64,000 nucleotides of DNA from Halobacteriales archaeon QS_8_69_26 (GCA_003023195.1 PXRX01000027.1:34480-98479), one strand, 5' to 3'; shown: positions 10,064-20,365, counted from the first letter of the stretch. The notes: a model not told the origin generated them from the sequence alone. Numbers and translations are program-made.

Positions 10064-10150
10064 GGGCGCTACGAGAACGGCGTCCTCGAGGTCGGTTTCC
10101 CCGTGGAGACCGCCGTCACGCGCGGCACCTCCATCGACATCGAGGGCTGA
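10064..10150 (+). pseudogene. possible C-terminal remnant of an Hsp20/alpha-crystallin gene
   Basis: GRYENGVLEVGFPVETAVTRGTSIDIEG* resembles the Hsp20 C-terminus (YENGVLxVxxPV); no upstream Hsp20 ORF. Confidence 0.45.
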
Positions 10151-10311
10151 TCCACCGTCATGGCCACTGATCGTCGCTGCCACCGATTCCCCGCCCTGTC
10201 CCCGCGTTTCCGTGCGGGGCGTCTCCGACGCCCCATCCCGTACCATCCGTCCGCTCCCGGGCGTGTCAACCCGGGAGCGCCGTTCGAATGCCTGCCCCAT
10301 CCGCCGCCCGG

Positions 10312-11334
10312 TCAGGTCCCTGGTATCACGTTCGTGACGCTGATCGTCTCGAGCACCATCCAGGCGACGAAGAGGACGTAGACCACCAGTAAGGTGTAGG
10401 ACTCGAGGAGCGAGAGCTTCAGGCCCGTCCGGAGGAACGCGAAGACGACGATAGTCGCCAGGGTCAGAAAGCCCATCAGCGGGACGGCCACCTGGAAGTT
10501 GACGGCGGCGGTGCCGGCGATGAGGACACCCGCGGGGATCGCGACCAGCAGGTCGAAGGTGTTGCTCCCGAGGACGTTGGCGATGGAGGCGACCCCCCGC
10601 TCGTCCTGTGCGGCCCGGAGGCTGACGATGGCGTCGGGCAGCGAGGTGCCGGCGGCCACGATGGTCACCCCCCACAGGAACGACGAGGTGCCGAAGAGGT
10701 CCCGGAAGCCGAGCGCCGCGTCGACGAGGCCCTCGACGGCGATGGCGATGACCACCAGGCTCACGAGGAGCAGGCCCCACTGCTTGCCCGGGGAGACGTC
10801 GGGCGGTTCCGCCTCGGCCTCGTGGTCGGCGACGTCCGCGTACTGGATGAAGACGTACACCCCGTAGAGCAACACCGGCACGGCCGCGAGCGGCCGGGTG
10901 ACGTTGCCCCGTAGCGCATCGCCGTCGGTCGGGTTGTAGATCACCGCCATCGCGAAGACGATGATCAGCGCCGAGACGGCGACCATGTAGAACTGGGCCT
11001 CCTTGTAGACGATGTCGCGGTTGGACTCTATCTCGTCGCCCACGATCCCCGACAGCGCCGGGATCACCAGCAGGTTGAAGATGGCCGACCCGACGATGGC
11101 ACCCACCCCGAGGTCGAACTCGCCGTGGAGCAGGGTGGCGACCACGGTGGTCGACAGTTCCGGGAACGACGACCCCAGGGCGGCGATGAGCGCCCCCTGG
11201 ACCACCAGCGGCAGGCCGTAGTACGACGCCAGTTTGTCGCTGGTCTTCTCGAGCGTCTCGCCTCCCCACCAGATGAACGCCGTCGATACGAGCGCCAGCC
11301 CCGACAGTTCCGCCACGTGCAGTGCGCTCACCAT
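10312..11334 (-). CDS. sodium/calcium exchanger family (CaCA) protein
   Basis: GGETLEKTSDKLASYYGLPLVVQGALIAALGSSFPELSTTVVATLLHGEFDLGVGAIVGSAIFN and repeat WGVTIVAAGTSLPDAIVS. Confidence 0.9.
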   Translation of the reverse strand: MVSALHVAELSGLALVSTAFIWWGGETLEKTSDKLASYYGLPLVVQGALIAALGSSFPELSTTVVATLLHGEFDLGVGAIVGSAIFNLLVIPALSGIVGDEIESNRDIVYKEAQFYMVAVSALIIVFAMAVIYNPTDGDALRGNVTRPLAAVPVLLYGVYVFIQYADVADHEAEAEPPDVSPGKQWGLLLVSLVVIAIAVEGLVDAALGFRDLFGTSSFLWGVTIVAAGTSLPDAIVSLRAAQDERGVASIANVLGSNTFDLLVAIPAGVLIAGTAAVNFQVAVPLMGFLTLATIVVFAFLRTGLKLSLLESYTLLVVYVLFVAWMVLETISVTNVIPGT

Positions 11335-11712
11335 CGGCGAAGCCTTCGGAGGGGGATCGCTTAATTCCCGTGGTAATGGTGTTGAAATCCCGTCACTACG
11401 GGGGCGAGGGAGTGGGAGTCGCCAGGGGGATCCGCCGTTACCGGGGGTCGATACCCCGGGGGCCCGCACCGACCGCGGCCGATCCCCCGGTTCGACGATC
11501 CGGCCGGACAGGGAGTGCCGACTCTTCGGCCGCCCCGCAGACCGGTGCCGTCCCCAGTTCGGCGTCCACATCCGTTCGATCGGTTACTTTCACTTTCACT
11601 ACGGTTGGCTCAGGTATAACTGGGCCGGGGCCGTTGCACCTCGTGCGGGAACCGCCAAGCGGACGGACGTCACACGCCCGGTTCCCTCACCTCTCCCCAC
11701 TTCACACCACCC

Positions 11713-11862
11713 ATGGCCACCAGTAGATCCCCGATCGGACGCTGTCCCTCCTGCCAGTCGGACATTCCCTCCCACCGCGTCCTGATCGAGTACGAACGCA
11801 CGGACGGACCGGCGGCCTACGCGGAGTGTCCGGACTGCCGGGACGTCGTTCGCCCCGAGTGA
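11713..11862 (+). CDS. small CxxC zinc-ribbon-like protein (49 aa)
   Basis: MATSRSPIGRCPSCQSDIPSHRVLIEYERTDGPAAYAECPDCRDVVRPE; below the ORF-track length cutoff. Confidence 0.75.
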   Translation: MATSRSPIGRCPSCQSDIPSHRVLIEYERTDGPAAYAECPDCRDVVRPE

Positions 11863-12038
11863 GCGGCCGGTTCCGCCACGCCGCCCCGCCAGGTCCGCCA
11901 CGACCCCGACACCCCTGATCCCCCTGAGCGCCGGATCCGGCCGGGTGCCGGACCCCCCGGCGTCGACCTCCCGATCGCCGGACCCACCCGGTCGCCGGAC
12001 TCACCGGGACGCACGACCCGTCCGGCCACCGGACCGCA

Positions 12039-13268
12039 TTACGCCGACAGCGTCCAGATCTCTTCCTGTGGATCGCTGAGGTAGCGGGCGCCCTCGTCCC
12101 CGACCAGGACCATCTCCTCCCCGCCGACGTAGCCGTAGTCGGTCTCCACCCCGAGTTCGAGGGTGTAGACCTCGCCGGCCCGCACCTCCCGCCGCGGGGC
12201 GTCGCCGTAGCGGTCCCACTCCGGGCCGAGGAGCGTCGCGCCGTCGTGGGCCTCCCGGCCGACCTGGTGGCCCAGCGCGTGGGGGTACTCCTCGCGTCCC
12301 CGGTCGGTGATCGCGGTCCGTGCGGCGTCGTCGACCTCGTGGCCCACCGCGCCCGGTTCGAGGACCTCGAACCCGGCCCGGATGGCCGCCCGGACGTCCT
12401 CGAACGCCGCGCGGAGGTCCTTCGGCGGGGCCTCGCCGTCCCGGGGCCGGTAGTAGACCCGCTGGATGTCGGCGGCGTAGCCGCGGACCGTCACCCCGAA
12501 GTCGACGTGGAGCAACTCGCCCGGCCGGACGGTCCGGTCGCCGGGCTTGGTGTGCCCGACCTCGGCGTCGCCGCCGGCGTGGACCGCCGGGCAGTACGCA
12601 CGGCTCCAGGAGGGGTCGAACCCGGCGTCGTCCATCCGGGCGTGGAGGTGCGACGAGACGTCGCGCTCGGTCCAGTCCGGGCGGTAGGCCTCGCGCACGC
12701 CCCGGAGGTACTCCTCGGTGGTCTCGACCGCCGCGGCGATCCGTGCCAGTTCGGCCTCGGACTTGCGGCCCCGGACCTCGGCGACCAGGTCGCCGCCGCC
12801 GACGAGGGCGTCGGCGTAGGGCGTGTCGGCCAGGGTCTCCCGGAGGCGCAGGTACAGGCCGTGCGAGAGACCGTCGGCCATCGGGTCGTCCTCGTCGTAG
12901 TTCAGGGCGATCCGGTCGGGGTCGGTTTCCTCCAGAAGTTCGAGGAGGGGCGGCCTGATGGACTCGTCGTAGGGGACCACCTCGTGGACCCCGAGTTCCC
13001 GGGCGTTGGGGGCGTCGTGGCGCCCGAGGACGACCGCCGACCGCCCCTCCCGGGTGACCAGCACCGCCGTCGGCCAGACCACGTCGAAGTCCAGCAACAG
13101 CGGCAGGGACGGGTCGGGCGTGGCGGCCGTCTCCCGGCAGTAGGTCAGCCAGCAGTCGATGTCCAGGCGCGCGAGGGCATCGGCGGCCTGGTCGACCTTC
13201 TGGGCGATGAGCGTCGCCTCGTCGGCGTCGGCCCCTGCGTCGGGGATGTCAGGGTCGGCGTCGGCCAC
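12039..13268 (-). CDS. M24 family Xaa-Pro peptidase
   Basis: creatinase N-domain plus LLHVDFGVTVRGYAADIQRVYY, GHQVGREAHDG, LELGVETDYGYVGGEEMVLV. Confidence 0.88.
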   Translation of the reverse strand: MADADPDIPDAGADADEATLIAQKVDQAADALARLDIDCWLTYCRETAATPDPSLPLLLDFDVVWPTAVLVTREGRSAVVLGRHDAPNARELGVHEVVPYDESIRPPLLELLEETDPDRIALNYDEDDPMADGLSHGLYLRLRETLADTPYADALVGGGDLVAEVRGRKSEAELARIAAAVETTEEYLRGVREAYRPDWTERDVSSHLHARMDDAGFDPSWSRAYCPAVHAGGDAEVGHTKPGDRTVRPGELLHVDFGVTVRGYAADIQRVYYRPRDGEAPPKDLRAAFEDVRAAIRAGFEVLEPGAVGHEVDDAARTAITDRGREEYPHALGHQVGREAHDGATLLGPEWDRYGDAPRREVRAGEVYTLELGVETDYGYVGGEEMVLVGDEGARYLSDPQEEIWTLSA

Positions 13269-13408
13269 TGTGGATCACGGGGTCCGATTTGGACGGAACC
13301 GAGAAGAGCGTTGGGCCCGGGGAACTCATCCCGACAGCCGTTCCCGGAGGTACTCGCTGGCAACGACTTGGCCACCGATTCCCCCGAAGAGCTCGGGGTC
13401 AAGTGGTT

Positions 13409-13509
13409 CGAGACGCCGCAGGCGTCTCGTCATCTGCTCACGGCCGTAGGCCGTTCGCATGGTCCGAGGGACTACGTCCCTCGCTTATCACGGAAATCTT
13501 CGATTTCCG
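13409..13509. repeat. array of four perfect short hairpins with 3-nt loops
   Basis: CGAGACGCC-GCA-GGCGTCTCG; ACGGCC-GTA-GGCCGT; CGAGGGAC-TAC-GTCCCTCG; CGGAAATC-TTC-GATTTCCG. Confidence 0.9.
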
Positions 13510-13588
13510 GACGACCCAAATTCGACCAGAATCGGCTCCCGGTCCCCGCTCGGGCGCGACGCTCCGGAACGCGCGAGCGCCAGTTGGT

Positions 13589-14524
13589 CTAGGCGGCCCG
13601 CGGATAGGGGAGTTCGACCTCCGGGAGCAATGGGGACGGCCCGGGTTCCGGGGACGGCAGCGTCAGCACGACGGCGGTGCCGTCCTCGCGGTCCTCGATC
13701 CGCAGGTCGCCACCGGACCGTTCTATCGCCGCCCGGGTGATCCACAGGCCCAGTCCCGTCGAGTGGACCAGCGCCGTTTCGGTGTCGGCCTCCAGCACCT
13801 CCCGTTCGACCTCGGGGACCCCCGGACCGTCGTCGACCACCGCGACGGTCACCGTACCGGGACCGGTCTCCTCCAGGTCGACCCGGACCTCGGGCGCGGC
13901 GCCGTCGTTGTGTTTGATCCCGTTCTCCAGGGGGTTACGGACCGCCTCGTCCAGCCACGGGTGGGCGCGCACCCGGAGCATCTCGGGGAGGTTCACCTCG
14001 ACGGTCGCCTCCGGGTACTCGGCCGCCAGTTGCCGGGCGCAGTCCCGGGCGACCGACGCCAGGTCCATCACCTCCGGGTCGGCGGCCTCGGAGTCGGTGA
14101 GCACCGCCAGGGCCCGCGCCTGCTGGCTCGTCTCGATCAGGTCGTCGACCCCGTCGATTATCTTCCCCGCGAAGGCCTCGCGGCGGCCGTCCTCGACGCC
14201 GTCGGCCAGGAGTTCGGCGTACCCGCGCACGACGTTGACGGTGTTGCGCACGTCGTGGCGGAGCACCCTGTGGAGCACGTCGGCCCGACGGTTTGCGCGG
14301 TCGCGTTCCGCGCGGGCCTCGGCCAGCCCCCGCCGGTTGGCCCGGACGACCAGGAATATCGCGCCGGTCGAGACGACCACGAACGCGGCGTCGGTGACGG
14401 CCCCTGCCGGGGTCGCCCCGGGGGCCAGTGCCGCGACGAGCGGATCCGAGAGGACGACCCAGGCGAGACCGACGACCGCGTACGCCACCGCGACCCGCGC
14501 GGCCGTGAGCCGGCGCACTACCAT
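13589..14524 (-). CDS. membrane sensor histidine kinase
   Basis: RVLRHDVRNTVNVVRGYAE H-box, NPLENGIKHN, VDDGPGVPEVE, TGLGLWI. Confidence 0.87.
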   Translation of the reverse strand: MVVRRLTAARVAVAYAVVGLAWVVLSDPLVAALAPGATPAGAVTDAAFVVVSTGAIFLVVRANRRGLAEARAERDRANRRADVLHRVLRHDVRNTVNVVRGYAELLADGVEDGRREAFAGKIIDGVDDLIETSQQARALAVLTDSEAADPEVMDLASVARDCARQLAAEYPEATVEVNLPEMLRVRAHPWLDEAVRNPLENGIKHNDGAAPEVRVDLEETGPGTVTVAVVDDGPGVPEVEREVLEADTETALVHSTGLGLWITRAAIERSGGDLRIEDREDGTAVVLTLPSPEPGPSPLLPEVELPYPRAA

Positions 14525-14660
14525 GCGACGGATCGGTACGGGATCATTCTATTTAAATACTTCTACCAGAATCCGGCATTGAAAACAATGTCTTGATGAA
14601 TACCCGAGCCGCGAGTCCAACCCGTTCGGCTTTTGAGGGTCGATCCGTTAGGACTGGTAG

Positions 14661-15656
14661 ATGATCTCCGAGGGCTGCGAACAGTGCGCCAAGGGCGGCA
14701 AGATGGTCATGTTCGTCTACGGCTACTGTGACCAGCGGGACTGCTTCTACTGCCCCCTCGGGGAGAACCGGAAGAACGTCACCGACGTCTACGCCAACGA
14801 GCGCCTGGTCGAGTCCGACGGGGACGTCATCGAGGAGGCCAGGCGCATGGACGCCCTGGGCACCTCCATCACCGGCGGGGAGCCCCAGGAGGCGCTCGAC
14901 CGGACCTGTCACTACCTCTCCCTGCTGAAGGAGGAGTTCGGCGAGGACCACCACACCCACCTCTACACCGGGATCACCGGCGGGCGCGAGAACATGCGCC
15001 GGCTCTCGGAGGCGGGACTGGACGAGATCCGGTTTCACCCGCCGTTCGAGCAGTGGGGCGAGTTGCACGGCACCGAGTGGGAGGACGTCCTCTACGTCGC
15101 CCGGGAGGAGGGGTTGACGCCCGCCTTCGAGATCCCCGGGATCCGCCCGGAGGAGGAGTTCCTGGAGTTCCTGGACGAGGGGGCGGCCGACTTCTGCAAC
15201 ATCAACGAGTTCGAGATGAGCCAGGGGAACTTCCGGCGGATGCAGGAGCAGGGGTACGAACTCAAGGAGGGCCACATGAGCGCCGTCGACGGCTCCCGGG
15301 AGTCGATCCTGGAGGTCATGGGCGACCACCCGAAGGTCTACTTCTGTACCTCGGTGTTCAAGGACGCCGCCCAGCACCGCCGACGCCTCAAGCGGATGGC
15401 CCGCAACGTCCGCCGCCCCTTCGACGACATCACGGACGACGGCACGCTGGTCTACGGGAAGACCTGGGCCGAGCCCGGCCGGTTAGAGGAACTGGGCGTC
15501 CCCGAGGAGTTCTACACCGTCAAGTCCGACCACGTGGAGGTGGCCTGGTGGCTCCTGGAGGAGATGATCGAGGAGGGCGACCTCTCCGAGGGGGAGATCG
15601 TCGAGCAGTACCCGACCGTGAACGGGACCGTGGTCGAACGGACGCCGCTGGCCTGA
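14661..15656 (+). CDS. radical SAM protein
   Basis: GYCDQRDCFYCPLGENRKN Cys cluster, TSITGGEPQEALDRT. Confidence 0.85.
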   Translation: MISEGCEQCAKGGKMVMFVYGYCDQRDCFYCPLGENRKNVTDVYANERLVESDGDVIEEARRMDALGTSITGGEPQEALDRTCHYLSLLKEEFGEDHHTHLYTGITGGRENMRRLSEAGLDEIRFHPPFEQWGELHGTEWEDVLYVAREEGLTPAFEIPGIRPEEEFLEFLDEGAADFCNINEFEMSQGNFRRMQEQGYELKEGHMSAVDGSRESILEVMGDHPKVYFCTSVFKDAAQHRRRLKRMARNVRRPFDDITDDGTLVYGKTWAEPGRLEELGVPEEFYTVKSDHVEVAWWLLEEMIEEGDLSEGEIVEQYPTVNGTVVERTPLA

Positions 15657-15779
15657 CCGGGGCGAACCCCACACCCTCCCGGAGGGTCGATCCCCGAACC
15701 GTCCCCCTGCCGGTCCCCCGGACCGCCCCGTCAACCCTCCCCAAAAACGCTTAAACGGCCCGATTCCGTACGCCGGGGC

Positions 15780-16328
15780 ATGAAGCACGTGAAGATTCCG
15801 CAGGACCGCGTCGGCGTTCTCATCGGCGAGGGCGGCGCGACGATGCGCGAGATCGAGGACCGCGCCGACGTGCGACTGGACATCGACTCCCAGAACGGGT
15901 CGGTCGAGATCGAACAGAACGGGGACCCGGTGGTGGCGCTGAAGGCACCGGAGATCGTCCGGGCGATCGGCCGCGGGTTCAGCCCCGAGGAGGCCTTCCG
16001 CCTGCTCGACGACGAGATGATGATGCTGGACCTGATCGACATCAGCGAGGCCAGCCGGAACGACGCCGACCTGCGGCGCAAGAAGGGACGCCTCATCGGC
16101 GAGGACGGCCGGACGCGGGAACTCATGGAGGAACTGACGGGCGCGACCGTCGTCATCTACGGGTCGACGCTGGGGGCCATCGGCACCCCCCAGCAGGTGA
16201 AGGTGGTCCGGGAAGCCGCCGAGATGATCCTCGACGGCGCTCCCCACGGGTCGGCCTACTCCTTCCTCGAACGCAAGCACAACGAACTCAAACACGAGGG
16301 GATGGAGTACCACCGCTTCTCCGGGTGA
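15780..16328 (+). CDS. KH-domain RNA-binding protein (Pno1/Dim2-like)
   Basis: MKHVKIPQDRVGVLIGEGGATMREIEDRADVRLDID; second KH GRLIGEDGRTRELMEELTG. Confidence 0.9.
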   Translation: MKHVKIPQDRVGVLIGEGGATMREIEDRADVRLDIDSQNGSVEIEQNGDPVVALKAPEIVRAIGRGFSPEEAFRLLDDEMMMLDLIDISEASRNDADLRRKKGRLIGEDGRTRELMEELTGATVVIYGSTLGAIGTPQQVKVVREAAEMILDGAPHGSAYSFLERKHNELKHEGMEYHRFSG

Positions 16329-16614
16329 CCGGAGCCGTCGATCTCCACCTCGCGTTACCGGACTCCGGGGCCGAGAACGAGGCGGAGTACCGGTCCTGCC
16401 GCCGATGTGTCACCGAACTCCCTGGGCCGACGCTCGGCGGTAGCGCCGCCCCGACCCCCGACTCCCGGCGGATCTTCTGACACCCGGACCCCGACCCGGA
16501 TCCGACCGCCGCTGGTAGGGGAACGTGGCGGTTACAGTGTGGCAACTGTGCGGGTCGGACCACATCGGCGGCTACCGCACCGTTCGGGCCCGCCGGCGAC
16601 CGGGTCTCGACGGG

Positions 16615-16764
16615 TCAGAGGTAGTCGCTGCCGTACGATAGCGTCATCTCCTGGGCCTCGTAGATGTTGATCAGTTCGTTGACGACCTGGTCGTAGGACT
16701 CGTCCTCGATTCTGAGTTCGTCGAGGCGTTCGATGGTCTCCTCGTCGAGTTCGACCGTCGGCAT
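16615..16764 (-). CDS. small ribbon-helix-helix/antitoxin-like protein (49 aa)
   Basis: MPTVELDEETIERLDELRIEDESYDQVVNELINIYEAQEMTLSYGSDYL. Confidence 0.7.
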   Translation of the reverse strand: MPTVELDEETIERLDELRIEDESYDQVVNELINIYEAQEMTLSYGSDYL

Positions 16765-17040
16765 CGTACGGTGGTACTCGCCGCGCCGAGTTAAGCGCCC
16801 CGGGATCGCCCCCATACGATCCCGGCCTGGACATCCAGACCCGGGTGTCGAGCCGCCGGGGCGGGATCCACAGGAAATGTATAAATGCTTTGGCCCTTCA
16901 ATTCTCGCAACTGGTGTTAGAAACAAACATAGCAAGAGGACGTCGGGGTGAACTCGTCGCAAAAATCGGATTAAGGGTCGTTAAGCCGGACTTAGGATCG
17001 GCCGTTTATATGCCCTGTAGCGACGTGGAGATGGGTACGC

Positions 17041-18771
17041 ATGGAACGCAAGCGTGAGAAGACGGTCGCGGTCGTCGGCGCGGTCCTGATGATCCTGTCG
17101 GTCATGACCCCGGTGGCGGTCGCAGCCGACGGGGACCTCGACGTCGAGGTCACCCAGGACGACGACTTCGACGTCACGGTGACGGTCACGGACAACGACT
17201 CGACCGTCGCCGGTGCGAACGTGACGGTCGAGGCGAACGGGAACTACTCCGGCGAGGGTAACTACACGACCGACGAGAACGGCACGGTCGCGTTGCCCGC
17301 ACCCGAGGACGAGGTGAAGGTAACGGTCACCGCCACCGACGACAACCGGACGGCCACCGAGGACGTCGAACTGAAGGTCGACGACGAGGACGTGGTCGTC
17401 GAGGCGAACCAGACCGACGACTACACCACGACGGTGACGGTCACCGAGAACGGCTCGGCGGCCGCGGGCGCGAACGTCACGGTCGAGACGGTCAAGCCCG
17501 ACGGGAGCTACGGCGGTACCGGCGACTACGTGGCCGACGGCAACGGTACGGTCACGCTCCCGGTCCCCGAGGAGGACGTGAAGATCCGCGTCCGGGCGAG
17601 CTACAACGACTCGAAGAACGCGACGGTGCTGGACGTCGAGGCACCGGTCGGCCTCGAGGTCACGGTCGTCCAGGACGTGACCTACAACGCGACGGTGACG
17701 GTCACCGACAACGAGTCGGCCGCCGCCGGGGCGTCGGTCTCGGTCAACGCGACCGACGGGAACTACACCGGCGAGGGCGACTACACGACCGACGAGAACG
17801 GCACGGTCGGACTGCCCGCACCGTCCGAGGACGTCTCGGTCACGGTGACCGCGGAGTTCGAGAACGACACCGCGAGCACCTCGACCACCCTCCTGGGCCC
17901 CGAGGAGGAAGAGGAAGACGATAACGACAGCAACGACTCCGCCGAGAACTTCGGCCAGGAGCTTTCGGCGTTCATCCACAGCCTCGACGACACCGACGGA
18001 CCCCGTGGCCTGGTGATCGCCGAGTTCGTCCACGCGAACAACCCCGGCAACGCGCCGGACCACGCCGGCCCGCCGGCGGACCACCCGCTCCGGGACGGCG
18101 GTGACCTCGAGATCTCCGTCAGCGAGTCCGACGGCAACGCGACGGTGACGGTCACCGACAACGGCTCGGCGGCCGCGAACGCCACCGTCGAGGTCGAGGC
18201 CTTCGGCGGCATGGGCTTCGACGGCGAGGGCACCTACACCACCGGCGACAACGGCACGGTCACCTTCGCCCTGCCGGAGAAGCCGACGATGGTGACGGTC
18301 ACCGCCGAGGCCGGCAACGACTCGGCCAGCGACCGGATCCGGCTCTCGGGCACCGAGGTCGGCCCGCCGGAGGACGCGGGTCCCTCCGACAACGAGACCG
18401 AGACCGACAAGGGCCCGCCGGACCACGCCGGCCCGCCCAGTGACGACGGCGACGCCGAGGACGACGGGGACGACGAGGACCAGGGCCCGCCGGACGACGC
18501 CGGCCCGCCCAGTGACGACGAGGAGAGCGACGAGGACGACAAGGGCCAGGGTCCGCCGGACCACGCCGGCCCGCCCAGTGACGACGAGGAGGATGACGAC
18601 GAGGACGAGGAAGACGAGGAGGACGAGAAGGACGACAACCCCGGTAACGGCAACGGCAACAACGGCGGCAACGGTAACGGTAACGGCGGCAACGGCGGCG
18701 GCAACGGTAACGGCAACGGCAACGGCGGCAACGGTAACGGCGGCAACGGCAACGGCGGCGGCCCGCCCTAA
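17041..18771 (+). CDS. secreted acidic repeat protein with low-complexity C-terminal tail
   Basis: signal peptide VVGAVLMILSVMTPVAVAADG; four VTVTDNxSxAAGAxVxV...GxYTTDxNGTV repeats; GPPDHAGPPSDD repeats; poly-D/E; N/G tail. Confidence 0.85.
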   Translation: MERKREKTVAVVGAVLMILSVMTPVAVAADGDLDVEVTQDDDFDVTVTVTDNDSTVAGANVTVEANGNYSGEGNYTTDENGTVALPAPEDEVKVTVTATDDNRTATEDVELKVDDEDVVVEANQTDDYTTTVTVTENGSAAAGANVTVETVKPDGSYGGTGDYVADGNGTVTLPVPEEDVKIRVRASYNDSKNATVLDVEAPVGLEVTVVQDVTYNATVTVTDNESAAAGASVSVNATDGNYTGEGDYTTDENGTVGLPAPSEDVSVTVTAEFENDTASTSTTLLGPEEEEEDDNDSNDSAENFGQELSAFIHSLDDTDGPRGLVIAEFVHANNPGNAPDHAGPPADHPLRDGGDLEISVSESDGNATVTVTDNGSAAANATVEVEAFGGMGFDGEGTYTTGDNGTVTFALPEKPTMVTVTAEAGNDSASDRIRLSGTEVGPPEDAGPSDNETETDKGPPDHAGPPSDDGDAEDDGDDEDQGPPDDAGPPSDDEESDEDDKGQGPPDHAGPPSDDEEDDDEDEEDEEDEKDDNPGNGNGNNGGNGNGNGGNGGGNGNGNGNGGNGNGGNGNGGGPP

Positions 18772-18924
18772 CGGTTCGCCCTAACCGCCCACCCTTTCCC
18801 CGCTTCTTCGACGGATAGCGTCGCGTGAGCGGGTCGCCGCCCGACGAGAGGGCCCGATCGAAGGGGGTTTCCGGCGATCCGTACCGTTCGACCGCAAAGT
18901 AAATCCGGATCCCCGGGATCGTGT

Positions 18925-18944
18925 TACAGTAAAGTTACTGTAAA
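18925..18944. promoter_or_regulatory. 20-bp palindrome copy 3 (TTACAGTAAAGTTACTGTAA)
   Basis: perfect 9-2-9 palindrome, 137 bp upstream of ahcY. Confidence 0.75.
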
Positions 18945-19081
18945 CCCACGCGATCCGTCAGATCCCGTCCCCCCACTCCGGCATCCAGTCACGTCCCTTC
19001 CCATCCCGGGCCCGGATGCCGGGACGGGTCCGGAGTACCCCTTTCGGTAGGGTTTTTGGGCCGCCGACCCTCCGGTCGGCC

Positions 19082-20365
19082 ATGAGTACCCGGCCGACGA
19101 TCACGGAGCAGGTACCGGACCCCGAGACGGCCCGCGAGGAGGGCGCCCGGAAGATAGCGTGGGCCCGCCAGCACATGCCGATCCTCGCGGCCCTGCGCGA
19201 GGAGTTCGAGGCCGAGCAACCGCTGGCGGGCGAACGGGTCGGGATGGCGATGCACGTCGAGGCGAAGACCGCGGCCCTGGTCGAGACCCTGGCCGCGGCG
19301 GGCGCGGAGGTGGCGATCACCGGCTGTAACCCCCTCTCGACCCACGACGACGTCTCGGCGGCCCTGGACGCCCACGACCGGATCACCAGTTACGCCGAGC
19401 GAGAGGTCGACGAGGACGAGTACTACGCCGCCATCCAGGCGGTCATCGACCACGAACCGACCGTCACGGTCGACGACGGGATGGACCTCGTGGCGGCGAT
19501 CCACGAGGACTACCCGGAACTGATCGACTCCGTCGTCGGCGGGTGCGAGGAGACCACCACGGGCGTCCACCGCCTGCGGGCGATGGACGCCGACGGCGCC
19601 CTGCGCTACCCGGTGTTCGCGGTCAACGACACCCCGATGAAGCGCCTGTTCGACAACGTCCACGGCACCGGCGAGTCCTCGCTGGCGAACGTCGCGATGA
19701 CGACGAATCTCTCCTTTGCGGGAAAGAACGTCGTCGTCGCGGGCTACGGCTACTGCGGGAAGGGCGTCGCCAAGAAGGCCGCCGGCCAGAACGCCACCGT
19801 CGTCGTCACCGAGGTGAACTCCCGCCGGGCACTGGAAGCCCACATGGAGGGGTACGACGTGATGCCGATGGCCGAGGCCGCCGAGGTCGGCGACGTGTTT
19901 ATTACGACGACCGGCAACCGGGACGTGATCACCGCCGATCACTTCCCGAAGATGCAGGACGGCGTCGTCCTCGCCAACGCCGGCCACTTCGACATCGAGA
20001 TAGACCTGGACGCCCTCGACGACCTGGCGGTCGACCGGTACGAGGCCCGCGAGGGCGTCGAGGCCTACGAACTGGCGGACGGTACCCGGATCAACGTGCT
20101 GGCGGAGGGCCGACTGGTCAACCTCGCGAGTCCGATCGCCCTGGGCCACCCCGTCGAGGTGATGGACCAGTCCTTCGGCGTGCAGGCGGTCTGCGTTCGG
20201 GAACTCGCCGAGAACGGCGACGCCTACGACGCCGGCGTCCACGAGGTGCCGGACGAACTCGACCGCCTGGTCGCCGAGACCAAACTGGACGCCGAGGGGA
20301 TCGAAATCGACGAACTGACCGCCGAACAGCGCGAGTACATGGACTCCTGGGAACACGGGACCTGA
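19082..20365 (+). CDS. ahcY: adenosylhomocysteinase
   Basis: GMAMHVEAKTAALVETLAAAGAEVAITGCNPLSTHDDVSAAL; NAD fold VVVAGYGYCGKGVAKKA; C-terminal LGHPVEVMDQSFGVQ. Confidence 0.95.
   Translation: MSTRPTITEQVPDPETAREEGARKIAWARQHMPILAALREEFEAEQPLAGERVGMAMHVEAKTAALVETLAAAGAEVAITGCNPLSTHDDVSAALDAHDRITSYAEREVDEDEYYAAIQAVIDHEPTVTVDDGMDLVAAIHEDYPELIDSVVGGCEETTTGVHRLRAMDADGALRYPVFAVNDTPMKRLFDNVHGTGESSLANVAMTTNLSFAGKNVVVAGYGYCGKGVAKKAAGQNATVVVTEVNSRRALEAHMEGYDVMPMAEAAEVGDVFITTTGNRDVITADHFPKMQDGVVLANAGHFDIEIDLDALDDLAVDRYEAREGVEAYELADGTRINVLAEGRLVNLASPIALGHPVEVMDQSFGVQAVCVRELAENGDAYDAGVHEVPDELDRLVAETKLDAEGIEIDELTAEQREYMDSWEHGT

Noticed and set aside
16534-16555. Sixth copy of the 20-bp palindrome (ttacagtgtggcaactgtgc)
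   Set aside because: Left half resembles the motif but the right half has several mismatches; probably chance or decayed.
16326-16600. Decayed zinc-finger gene between the KH and RHH genes
   Set aside because: Isolated CxxC-like residues in short frames; too little similarity to support a call.
16981-18564. 527-aa minus-strand ORF
   Set aside because: Val/Arg/Gly-biased antisense shadow of the secreted repeat protein, with no recognisable fold.
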